A stretch of 10,284 bases of DNA from Ichthyophonus hoferi. Taxonomy: Eukaryota > Opisthokonta > Ichthyosporea > Ichthyophonida > Ichthyophonidae. The notes under the pieces were generated by a model, which did no database searches, was not told the DNA's origin, and saw nothing but the letters and a program-made list of their open reading frames with translations. The DNA is taken from the NCBI GenBank assembly GCA_002751075.1, contig NAOQ01000959.1, positions 9,464-19,747 on the forward strand, read 5' to 3'. Shown here piece after piece: positions 1 to 6,715 of the stretch. Positions within the stretch are counted from its first letter, which is position 1. Each line of letters starts with the position of its first letter. Made by a program: the position numbers and the translations under genes.

Positions 1-179
1 GTGTCAAATACATATTAATAGACACATAAATATATAACTATATTGTTTATGTTTATGTTTATGTGTGTATGTGCGCATAAGCGTATAGATAGGCATACAT
101 GTATATAAATGCTACCAACAATCAATAACTTTCAAAACAACCTACACTACATATCTGTAATTAACACCTAGGTACCCAC
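1..179 (-). other. DDX6: Intron 2 of the DDX6-type gene (partial)
   Basis: This follows the GTGGGT donor at 179. It is AT-rich with TTTATG and TATG simple repeats near positions 45-75. No coding frame resembling the next helicase segment is present. The intron runs out of the window. Confidence 0.7.
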
Positions 180-243
180 CTCTGTTTGTGGTCGTGCATC
201 TTTCTTAGGAACAAGTAAATTCTTCTTCCACTCCTTATCATTC
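180..243 (-). CDS. DDX6: DDX6/Dhh1-type RNA helicase, exon 2 (segment before the helicase core)
   Basis: This 64-base exon supplies one base to the split Gln codon and then 21 codons containing EWKKNLLVPKKDARPQTE. From memory of the family this matches the segment just before the Q motif: human DDX6 has [20 protein letters not shown], and yeast Dhh1 has KDTRPQTEDV. The acceptor is excellent, with a CT-rich tract of about 30 bases ending CTACTAG. The donor after GAG is GTGGGT, phase 0. Phase 2 of exon 1 matches phase 2 here, so the join reads GDQNDKEWKK. The next expected residues are DVT..TKGNEFEDY. They are not found in positions 1-179, so the DEAD-box core lies beyond the left edge and the gene is partial here. 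Confidence 0.87.
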
Positions 244-768
244 CTAGTAGACGGGAGAGGGGAGAGAAGAGAGTATTATTATGTCATTAATATCACGTTG
301 GACTGTAAGAAATGTGACAAATAACCCTTGACAAGAATAATGACATACTCGTTTCACCTTTACTATAAAAATTATAAAATATACTGCAAACTTGCCCAAC
401 ATCATATCCTATCCCATTATATCGTTTATCATATCATCAAAGCTGTTAAGAAATCAAGGACCCTGGCTTGCCAGACCTTTTAGTACAATCACTACAGTAC
501 TTCACTATAAATACTCTTCCCATGTTATATATCGATATCAATATAAAGATATAAAGAGAAATCATTTTAATATAGCATACAAAAAATAGAAACCAAGCAT
601 AATGTTGTAGCACGTTAATTTTAAGTTGTAAAAATATTTTGTGAAAGAAATGTACCAAAACTTTATTATAAAGTAATAAAAAAAAAAGACAGCCTTAACC
701 ATTTAGAAAATTCGTTTAAGGGAAAAAACAATAATGATAATAATAATAAAACAATAGTGGAAACCTAC
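244..768 (-). other. DDX6: Intron 1 of the DDX6-type gene
   Basis: This 525-base intron lies between donor GTAGGT (768) and acceptor CTACTAG (244). Its 3' end holds a strong CT-rich tract. Short open frames inside it on both strands are hydrophobic, low-complexity and AT-driven, and I treat them as chance. No other gene is visible in it. Confidence 0.8.
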
Positions 769-1235
769 TGGTCACCTATAGTCTGGTCCTGTGTTTGTAT
801 AATCTGTTGCTGTGGCATTTGCTGTTGTTGCATTTGTTGTGGCATGGGAGCAGGAGCCATTTGCTGTGGTGCATAGACAGCATTGCGTGGTTTCTGCTGC
901 ATGTTCATTCCCATGGGTCTGGGTGCCTGCTGGGGGAAAGGGGGACCCATAGAAGGTCCCTGGTTACCTTGAAGGTAAGGGGCTTGTGGGCGAGGGAACT
1001 GTGGCCTTCTGAAAGGGCCTTGATTATTATACTGGGTTGGTCCATTTAGGTTAATTGGTAGCTGTTGTTGCTGTTGCACTTGCTGTGGTTGCTGTTGCTG
1101 TGGTTGCTGTTGCTGTGGTGGTGCTTGTTGTTGCTGTCTAGCCCCATTGTTGTTAGGCATGGGACCACGAACAAGGGCTCGAGATGGTTGTTGCTGATTG
1201 GGGTGAGGCAGTGTTGTGTTACCTTGTTGACCCAT
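769..1235 (-). CDS. DDX6: DDX6/Dhh1-type RNA helicase, exon 1 (Gln/Pro-rich N-terminus)
   Basis: This is the first coding exon of a DEAD-box helicase of the DDX6/Me31B/Dhh1/CGH-1 family, which acts in mRNA decapping, translational repression and P-body assembly. It encodes 155 residues plus two bases. About a third of the residues are Gln, in runs of four or five separated by Pro, and the rest is rich in Pro, Met, Gly and Asn with a small basic patch (FRRPQFPRPQ). There is no folded domain. The start at 1235 sits in a strong Kozak context (ACCATGG) and has an in-frame TAA a few codons upstream. The exon ends inside codon CA|G at a GTAGGT donor, phase 2, just before an in-frame TAG. The family assignment comes from exon 2, because this exon alone is only low-complexity sequence. 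Many DDX6 relatives have short Gln-rich tails, but 155 residues before the core is long. Confidence 0.85.
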
Positions 1236-1260
1236 GGTAATATTTTAAATTATTTATGCT

Positions 1261-1319
1261 CTGCGGTTATTTAGCGTTCCTTGTTTAGTAACTTATCAGT
1301 AGAACCCAGCTCAACTCAC
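1261..1319 (-). other. Possible 59-base intron in the 5' UTR of the DDX6-type gene
   Basis: On the minus strand a GTGAGT donor at 1319 and a CCGCAG acceptor ending at 1261 enclose 59 bases. These contain TACTAAAC, which resembles a branch point, about 30 bases before the acceptor. The start codon lies 25 bases past the acceptor. This is inference from splice motifs only, and no coding sequence constrains it. Confidence 0.3.
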
Positions 1320-1690
1320 TGTGAACATTGAAATGGCAATATTGTTTTTTTCTTCAAAAACCTCTTTCTTAGTCCTCCCTAATCATAAATAGTTAGAATT
1401 CAGTTCAACTGTGGTTCAATAATGAACAGATTATAACAGATTATGTGATTAACGTATGGATAATTCCGGATGCGAAAGGGTATATCCCTTACTGCTTCAT
1501 CTAAATTTTCAGTTTACGTTTCCGGGCAGCCTAGCTATAGATTTTAGTTCAAAAAAATTGATAATAATTTTTGTAAAAATGAGTGACTCTTAGTTGATCG
1601 AAATAGGACCAATAAATTTTTTGATTTTAATGGCTTATTTGGGTGGCGAGGCACTGATTTTAAATGGCTTTTAAATTTTAAAATAAAAAC

Positions 1691-1709
1691 ATATATATAT
1701 ATATATATA
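1691..1709. repeat. AT dinucleotide microsatellite
   Basis: About nine perfect AT units, followed by AATAAAAT-like AT-rich sequence. It is likely length-polymorphic. Confidence 0.9.
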
Positions 1710-2677
1710 GAATAAAATAAAATAATTTAGAATGAAATAAAATATTGTAGTATAAGCTTATTTTTTCCTCTATTATTATTTTATTTTTTTTAGTAACAAA
1801 GTTGTTTTTAAATATTTAGGTATAGCTTGCCCCAACTTTCTGTACCAGTTACATTATGCCAATCACAATCTCCCAATAATATATGTTAAGGAAGGACTAC
1901 AATGACAAACAATATTTCAGACCATTCTCAACATAGTTACGGTGTTAAGAGTAAAGGATGTATGATAGGGTAATTGTACTAATGTAAAGAGTTTAGAAAA
2001 GAAAAAGAAAAAATTCAAAAATAATAAATAAAAAGTAATAACGAATTAAACTGAAAATAATAATTAAAACTTGATAATTATTAATAATATTAATAATAAT
2101 AAATTATATATATATGTTCTTCTAAAACTGGATGTAATTTTTTCAGGGCAAAATCTGTTGAATGCAAAGAACAGAGTACACGTAATTTAAAAAAGAAAAA
2201 TTATAAAAATGATAATATTATTAATAAATCACAATAATGAGGTATTAATAGTTTATTAACCATGAAATCAAATAAAATGGATAGATGAAGCAATTTTAAA
2301 CCTATTATAAAAACCCTGGATATAGTAAATTTTAATTAAAATCTGGGAAAATACTAAGTTGTATTCTTCCTTAAAAGAACTAGGTGGTTCTAAACGAGTC
2401 TTATTTTGATGTAGAAATATAATGCCTTCCTTATACTGGACTACTAGTAATAGTAATATTCAGGGCTTTAAATTTTAAAGAGCAGTTGAAGCCATATCTG
2501 TATGTAAAATAAAAACACCGTCTCACTCTCCCTCTAACCAAGAACCTATCGAATATAGCTACATATACACGTGAGTTGGATTAGCTAATACGAATTTTTA
2601 TGATAGGCTCCATTTAAGTTATTGAACTTTGCAACATTGGCATTAACTAGATAGCTAACACTGGCGATAAAACGAAG

Positions 2678-2702
2678 TATATATACATATATATATATAT
2701 AT
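2678..2702. repeat. AT dinucleotide microsatellite with one interruption
   Basis: A TA/AT repeat broken by a single C (TATATATACATATATAT). It lies in non-coding sequence between the two edge genes. Confidence 0.85.
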
Positions 2703-2820
2703 GTTAATAATGAAGCCCCGGTCTCGCTCACACATACGCAATGAAAACAGCGAAGTACGAAGTTCTCATAAGTACATACAAAAATACTGTGCATTTAATT
2801 AGTTATTTTTAATAATTGTA

Positions 2821-3105
2821 ATGTATAATCCAGCGCTGCCATTCACACATGATGATCAGCGTTCAGACCTCTCGCTCGCTCAGAAGTCAGAAAGCTGCTT
2901 ACTGACACTAAATAGTAATAATAGTAATTATTTACATAGTGACATAGCTCCACTTAATGGTCGATCTCATTGTGCAATTTCCACAATCGCACCCAAGCGC
3001 ATCAAAGCATCTACCCCTTCTAAATTAGAACAGATATATAATTACTACAATCAGTTACCTAGAGAGTTGGTATATGGACCTTCAATAGAACCTCTAGCAC
3101 AATAA
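2821..3105 (+). CDS. Unassigned 94-aa open frame, doubtful
   Basis: An ATG-to-stop frame of 94 codons with mixed, fairly polar composition and a C-terminal stretch KLEQIYNYYNQLPRELVYG. I do not recognise it and see no domain, signal peptide or membrane segment. In DNA this AT-rich a few open frames of this size are expected by chance in 10 kb. It is less biased in composition than the obvious chance frames nearby, which is the only reason to list it. No strong splice sites or clear poly(A) signal support it. Confidence 0.2.
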   Translation: MYNPALPFTHDDQRSDLSLAQKSESCLLTLNSNNSNYLHSDIAPLNGRSHCAISTIAPKRIKASTPSKLEQIYNYYNQLPRELVYGPSIEPLAQ

Positions 3106-4007
3106 CTGAGCCTTAAAGAAAGATCCGATCAAGTAGCTATCACTTAGCTGGTCAAACAACATTAACTACTACCGGCCATACAATTGGAGATCCCGACCGC
3201 CGTGTACAAGTCAATAAAACTGACACAGATTTTGATATAATATTATATTTTGAAAGTATAAAGAGGTTCTGTCTAAAATAAATTGGAGACTGTTGATTCT
3301 GCAGTGATCTTACATAAAGGCCATATAGTTTATATTACAAGATAGCTAACCACTGATGAATAAGTAGGTTCGATCGAAACCCAGATAATATGTCGATCGA
3401 TTCCTGTCATAGTATACAACATGAATACTAACTATTACATCAATGAGAAAAAGAGTTAATTCACCATCTAAATAAGGACATAATAATGGCTAAGTATTGT
3501 AGTAAGATCAGATAATTCTAGTGTATTTAGAATACTTAGAGCCCAGCATTAATTATTTATATGATTATAACTATATGTACTTAACCTATGTTGTATGTTT
3601 AGCTATATTTGACAACTTTAACTAAGAAAATGCCTAAGATAAACAGATATAGAAAATGTTATAGTTGGACTCCTTCAAAAGGGATTATAGATATTGTTGC
3701 AACTCGCCATTTTTATACTCATCTATTTGCTGCAATATACATTGGTACAACGTCATTCGTTTTACATTCATCACAATTAAAAAATACTATGTTATTGGCT
3801 ATTTAACGTAAAATATGAGATAAATGTTAACGCTAACTCGGGCAAGACAGTTCTAAAAATAGGAACCGATCTAAACACCGTCGTCATCCAGAGGAAGACA
3901 ATCGCAGGAGATATTGACAACCTCTACAAGATTATTAGTCAGGCAATTGATTCAATAGCATTATTTACACCTTGCATTGACTCGATCACTAAATCACAAC
4001 GCAATAG
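3106..4007. other. Region with no supported gene; open stretches only
   Basis: Positions 3117-3281 (plus) form an open stretch without its own ATG, encoding polar residues including YHLAGQTTLTTTGHTIGDPD. Another plus open stretch covers 3781-4020. A 65-codon frame at 3609-3806 is also present. None has a recognisable family. A near-palindrome, GGTTCGATCGAAACC, lies near 3368-3382. I regard all of this as unassigned. Confidence 0.4.
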
Positions 4008-4039
4008 ATGTGTTCATATCTAAAAGGAATGTCCCAAAG
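4008..4039 (+). CDS. Candidate microprotein, exon 1
   Basis: An ATG at 4008 opens ten codons (MCSYLKGMSQ) plus two bases, ending at a near-ideal donor, AAAG|GTGAGT. An in-frame TAG lies immediately upstream of the ATG, so in this frame the ATG must be the start, unless the AG just before it is an acceptor. The phase, 2, fits the acceptor at 4292 exactly. The donor could instead belong to a different upstream frame: the phase-0 frame is open from about 3959 and would join to an alternative acceptor at 4302. Confidence 0.35.
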
Positions 4040-4292
4040 GTGAGTACCTTCCCAACCAAAAACAAATATCATCACATACCCAGCTTCTCTGTCTTCCGAT
4101 CCGGCAGACCCAGTATCAGTATATTATGGTAACCAAAATCATGGCAACCAATACGCAGAGCTTAGTTTATTACAATCAATCATTTAAACTTTTTATACAG
4201 ATGATCTTATTGATTGGTCGTGGATGACAGAGCCGCTAACTCAATCATTATACCTAGGGGATTTTTCTTTATTAATCATGTAATTTTTTCAG
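4040..4292 (+). other. Candidate intron of the microprotein gene
   Basis: A 253-base interval from GTGAGT to TTTTTTCAG, both strong sites on the same strand and spaced like the other introns in this window. It contains a local near-duplication, ATGGTAACCAAA and ATGGCAACCAAT, at 4125-4153. Confidence 0.45.
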
Positions 4293-4404
4293 ACACACCC
4301 AGGTGTTTAGAGCTCTACAGAGAATGGCAGCTGCTGACAGAATAAAGACAGTGGAAGCTAGGTATGACCTGGTAGTTCGACTTGGAAAACTAACTTCAAG
4401 ATAA
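4293..4404 (+). CDS. Candidate microprotein, terminal exon
   Basis: A strong acceptor (TAATTTTTTCAG) opens a frame of 36 codons plus one split base, ending in TAA. The sequence contains VFRALQRMAAADRIKTVEAR followed by YDLVVRLGKLTSR. It is charged and Ala/Leu/Val-rich with the spacing of an amphipathic helix, and is unlike the AT-driven chance frames around it. The stop runs straight into overlapping AATAAA signals (4404-4418), as expected of a terminal exon. With the exon at 4008 it gives a 47-aa protein. I do not recognise the family. An internal GTATGA after GCTAG (4357) could act as a donor, but reading through gives the better end. Confidence 0.5.
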
Positions 4405-4418
4405 ATAAATAAAATAAA
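4404..4418 (+). terminator. Poly(A) signals after the microprotein candidate
   Basis: Three overlapping or adjacent AATAAA hexamers (4404-4409, 4408-4413, 4413-4418) begin at the TAA stop. AATAAA is common by chance in AT-rich DNA, so the support comes from position, directly behind a splice-bounded frame. Confidence 0.4.
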
Positions 4419-4421
4419 AAT

Positions 4422-5323
4422 GAAGATCTGTCTACTTTTGGATTCATATGTAGGTTTTACTCATAATTGCAGAATTTCAATTGCAGTTAACTAAAAAGGT
4501 TTTCAATTTTTCCTGTGAAATTGCAAACCTCTCCTATGAACAAATATAAGTTAAAAAAAGGGAGACTTTTTCTTTCCCAAGAATTCTAGAACTATTCCAA
4601 AGTTCATAACTACAAACCAGTAGGTACCAATAAACCCTTATTGGAGACATATCTATTACTCTAAACACGTTTATTATAGACCTTTTGTAATCAAATATAG
4701 CTATATATATACAACGTAAGTCCAAGTACTTATAGGACTAGACCTAAATGTAAAAAATAAATTGGTTTACATGCAAGATACAATGTCTTCTGATAGTTAG
4801 AATCTATTTTGAAATAGGGATTGACTGTAGTGGGGTTCGAGTCCAAACTCATACTCCTGATGAAACTGGCACCTTCAACCAGTGCCTTAGACTACTTGGT
4901 CATTTGATCATAAAATAGGCAAAGCCCTTTAAAATATGTTATTTTTGATATTTTTTTAAGGATAATAAGTAAAGACAGGTGCATCTACTAATTTATTTGT
5001 AGTAAAATATGAAATGTATTCTATTGTTTTTTATGTTATTAAGTATTATTTAGTTAATATTTACAATAACTTTTAATAAATTATTAATCAAAACACTGAT
5101 TCGACAACATGATTAATGCCATGTCTTAATTAGGTCATTGAAGAACAATGCAATACCTTTATAAATATATAAAACCCACATAAGAGAAATATGTTGTTAT
5201 AACATCTAAAACAAAAATACTTCATTCCAGGATATCTGCTTACTGGAACATATGTAATACATTACAATGATTTCTCATTGGTTTGTATTAGAATATGTTG
5301 CAAAACCGTTCAACTCCAGATAA
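4422..5323. other. Intergenic region around the tRNA-like fossil
   Basis: Apart from the tRNA-Leu-like sequence I see no gene. The DNA is AT-rich. A GTAAGT near 4713 has no coding frame before it. On the minus strand an AATAAA (plus TTTATT at 4992-4997) could serve as a poly(A) signal for the minus-strand gene ending at 5452, which would give a 3' UTR of about 450 bases. This is position-based inference only. Confidence 0.4.
4820..4909 (-). pseudogene. tRNA-Leu(AAG)-like fossil: tRNA pseudogene or SINE head
   Basis: Read on the minus strand from 4902, TGACCAAGTAGTCTAAGGCA matches the D-arm/A-box of eukaryotic tRNA-Leu (TGGCCGAGTGGTCTAAGGCG). Next comes an anticodon arm with a paired stem, CTGGT/GCCAG, whose loop TGAAGGT carries AAG at the anticodon positions, although U33 is replaced by G. 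A short class II variable arm follows. The body aligns to tRNA-Leu without gaps for about 55 bases, mostly with transitions, and the T-arm is decayed (TTTGGAC for TTCGAAT). The acceptor stem barely pairs, so this is not a working tRNA. CCTATTT occurs on both sides (4913-4919 and 4812-4818), which could be a worn target duplication. That would make it a retroposed tRNA-sized insert. Confidence 0.55.
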
Positions 5324-5442
5324 GCGTGGCCACATCGCCGAGTTACGGTCTTTCTTTCTCTCTTGGCTTTCTCTAAAGTTTTAGCTAATAGAGAAGTGTT
5401 AGAAAATAAATAAAGACTGTTAACTCAGCGATGCGGCCGTAC
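5324..5442. repeat. Foldback element of about 119 bases, long imperfect inverted repeat
   Basis: The left arm starting GTGGCCACATCGCCGAGTTA pairs with the right arm, whose reverse complement starts ACGGCCGCATCGCTGAGTTA. The match continues through GTCTTT and an inner TTTCTCTA/TAGAGAAG pair to a loop of about 13 bases at 5376-5388. Most mismatches in the outer 30 bases are transitions. This is the shape of a MITE or other foldback. It is much more GC-rich at its tips than the surroundings. It ends 9 bases beyond the minus-strand stop codon at 5452, so it would lie in that gene's 3' UTR. Confidence 0.7.
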
Positions 5443-5451
5443 TGGGTTTTC

Positions 5452-5747
5452 CTAGATGCTTTGGGACTCTAGTAGTGGAGTCTCGTGAGCTCGGGACTTA
5501 GACACGGACGTCTGTTGTTCTGTATCCATTATTTCTGTGCTGGACGTGCCCAGTGATGATTGTCCCGTGTAGTCAATGGAGAGTTGTGTTTCCGTGACTT
5601 GTGTAGTCTCTGTTGTGCTAAAGTGTTGCCCACTTATACAGCCAATGGGTTGAAAACCTGGATAGCTAGCAGGTTCCTTTTGGAAGACGTCCAAAAGATT
5701 AATATGTGCAAAGGGCTTGATAAGAAGTGGTTCCTGTGTTGCCAAAT
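5452..5747 (-). CDS. Terminal exon of an unknown minus-strand gene (Ser/Thr-rich tail)
   Basis: After the acceptor TAAACAACAG (5748), which follows a CT-rich stretch, this exon gives two bases of a split codon and then 97 codons to a TAG at 5454-5452. The first half contains NLLDVFQKEPASYPGFQPIG. The second half is rich in Ser, Thr, Gln and Glu (STTETTQVTETQLSID) and ends TPLLESQSI. It looks like a disordered, possibly phosphorylated C-terminal tail. No TTG or ATG start is needed, because the exon is internal to a gene. It joins in phase to the candidate exon ending at 5886, giving PRQNLATQ. I do not recognise the family. Codon use and composition are less AT-driven than those of neighbouring chance frames. 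Confidence 0.45.
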
Positions 5748-5885
5748 CTGTTGTTTACAGAGATAGGAGCGATAGAAGGAGAGGTTCATTGTATTATAAG
5801 CGCAAGAGACTTGCTATTCTGTAAAACCAGAGTCTTGTTGCCCTGTATGAAGCAAAGTGGCATAATGGAATATTTGAAGCATTAC

Positions 5886-5969
5886 TTTGCCTGGGTGACG
5901 ATGCAACGTATTGTACAGGTGGTGGAGTGGAGCAGAATGGCGCAGTGGATATATGCTGGTACCATAACC
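5886..5969 (-). CDS. Candidate internal exon before the Ser/Thr-rich tail
   Basis: Between a weak acceptor TTTTGAATAG (5970) and a donor CAAA|GTAATG (5885), one frame encodes YQHISTAPFCSTPPPVQYVA then SSPRQ. It ends in phase 1, which matches the exon starting at 5747. The proline-rich content flows into the tail encoded by that exon. The acceptor lacks a good pyrimidine tract. An alternative acceptor at 5956 is possible, and other frames are also open here, so support is modest. Confidence 0.35.
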
Positions 5970-6028
5970 CTATTCAAAATTGCTGTATCTTTGTAGCATG
6001 TGTTTAGAGTTTAGTGCCGCATAAAAGA

Positions 6029-6113
6029 CAACAGGGAAAGAGACTGTGTAAAGTCGTATAGAAATAGTATATTATTTCTAGACGGCTTTATAATTTGTTT
6101 TTCCCTATTGTTG
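6029..6113. repeat. Foldback, 85-base imperfect palindrome
   Basis: The left arm (6029-6066) ends AAGTCGTATAGAAATA. After a 6-base loop, GTATAT, the right arm (6073-6113) starts TATTTCTAGACGGCTTT. The inner 20 bases pair with three mismatches, and pairing continues less perfectly through GGGAAA/TTTCCC to CAACA/TGTTG. It sits at the edge of the decayed copy of the duplicated exon and has no counterpart at the matching place in the other copy, so it may be a small foldback insertion. Confidence 0.6.
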
Positions 6114-6322
6114 GAAGCGGTTGATTCTTCAGACTCTGAAGGAGACACTATCACTTTCTTGCCAATTATCATGATTGAACACGGGTGATGAGAGTAAATA
6201 TTAATATCTGCTTTGATAAAATGACCTCTTCAGAAGAACTTGACATTCGCGTTCTAAGCATACCTTAAGAATAAAAAGTAAATGATTTCAATTTGTGTTT
6301 TAAGCAGCATTTACTTGCGTTA
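6085..6322 (-). pseudogene. Decayed copy A of a tandemly duplicated exon
   Basis: This aligns with 6480-6715 over about 235 bases, including the flanking intron motif GCAGCATTT (plus strand), the acceptor region and GAAGAACTTGACA. Read on the minus strand from the acceptor TTATTCTTAAG (6264), the frame matching copy B has stops TAG at 6256-6254 and TGA at 6232-6230, but otherwise aligns with no gap for some 50 codons. HFIKADINIYSHHPC corresponds to HVIKAQTITYSYLPC, and GKKVIV to DKKVKV. Amino-acid identity is clearly higher on the minus than on the plus strand, which favours minus-strand coding. It is probably a dead duplicate exon of the host gene. Confidence 0.5.
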
Positions 6323-6337
6323 ATCAAATAAACCCAT

Positions 6338-6392
6338 ATTCTAAGTAGTGCGACGTTTCGAACCTACACATGCATGTTCTGTACACACTTAT
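6338..6392. repeat. Dispersed repeat, copy 1
   Basis: TTCTAAGTAGTGCGACGTTTCGAACCTACACATGC-type sequence, with a TTCTGTACACAC end. It aligns over about 50 bases to 7109-7162, with differences that look like age. It contains a GTTTCGAAC core. The family is unknown. Confidence 0.4.
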
Positions 6393-6468
6393 CCGACAAA
6401 ACGTCACTCCTGCCAGATATTGATCTTGACTACCTTACATCTGTATTAACAAGCTTAGAGAGTATAAC

Positions 6469-6656
6469 CCTCTTTGATGTACTTTATCACAAGATTAGTT
6501 TCGGAAGCTGCAAGTTTTTCAAAGTCGGAAGGAAGCGTAACTTTCACTTTCTTATCGAACTTACGAACAGGGCAAGGGAGATAGGAGTAAGTAATTGTTT
6601 GCGCTTTGATAACATGTTGTATTTGGAAGAACTTGACAGTTGGGTTCAAGTCATAT
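6469..6656 (-). CDS. Open copy B of the duplicated exon, unknown gene
   Basis: From the acceptor TTATTATTAAG (6657) the frame gives YDLNPTVKFFQIQHVIKAQT, then a segment with PCPVRKFDKKVKVTLPSDFE and KLAASETNLVIKYIKEG. The alternating hydrophobic and polar pattern suggests beta strands. A loose resemblance to arrestin-like or immunoglobulin-like strands is only an impression, and I assign no family. Candidate donors are GTACAT (6482) and GTTATA (6468), both weak, so the 3' end is uncertain. The latter would join in phase to the exon at 5969. An overlapping plus-strand frame (6374-6661) also runs from an ATG to a stop followed by AATAAA and cannot be fully excluded. Confidence 0.42.
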
Positions 6657-6715
6657 CTTAATAATAAAAATTAAGTGTTTTCTACTGTGTTTAAGCAGCA
6701 TTTGTTTGTGTTTAG

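Larger units (their letters stand above)
1236..2820. other. Intergenic AT-rich region upstream of the DDX6-type gene
   Basis: I see no gene here. The region nearest 1236 must hold the promoter and 5' UTR of the minus-strand helicase gene. The rest is runs of A and T, an AT dinucleotide repeat near 1691-1709, AATAAAAT-type repeats near 1710-1745, TAATAATAAT tracts near 2070-2105, and a second AT repeat near 2678-2702. A short direct repeat, GATTTTAATGGCTT against GATTTTAAATGGCTT, occurs near 1623 and 1656. No convincing splice-bounded exon is visible on either strand. Confidence 0.6.

Noticed and set aside
446-658. 70-codon minus frame, hydrophobic
   Set aside because: It lies inside the helicase intron. 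The Ile/Phe/Tyr-rich composition is what AT-rich DNA gives by chance, and splicing phases skip it.
795-1274. Plus-strand Leu/Trp-rich frames opposite the Gln-rich exon
   Set aside because: These are antisense shadows of CAG/CAA repeats, read as CTG/TTG Leu.
2585-2794. 69-codon minus frame
   Set aside because: It includes the AT microsatellite (YIYIYVYI) and has no motif or splice support.
3781-4020. Open plus frame of 80 codons ending at TAA 4021
   Set aside because: It looks passably coding (LNTVVIQRKTIAGDIDNLYK) but has no ATG at its start, stops before the strong donor at 4040, and is within the length expected by chance. Kept only as a remark in the region entry.
4831-4844. Perfect B-box-like GGTTCGAGTCC on the plus strand
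   Set aside because: There is no A-box or paired T-stem on that strand. The tRNA-like arm order is on the minus strand, and the motif is nearly self-complementary, so I treat it as coincidental.
5560-5996. Plus-strand frames of 68 and 89 codons
   Set aside because: They lie opposite better-supported minus-strand exons and have no splice or poly(A) support of their own.
6374-6661. 95-codon plus frame with AATAAA after its stop
   Set aside because: Not excluded fully, but the duplicate copy is more similar at the protein level on the minus strand and has more stops in this plus frame.
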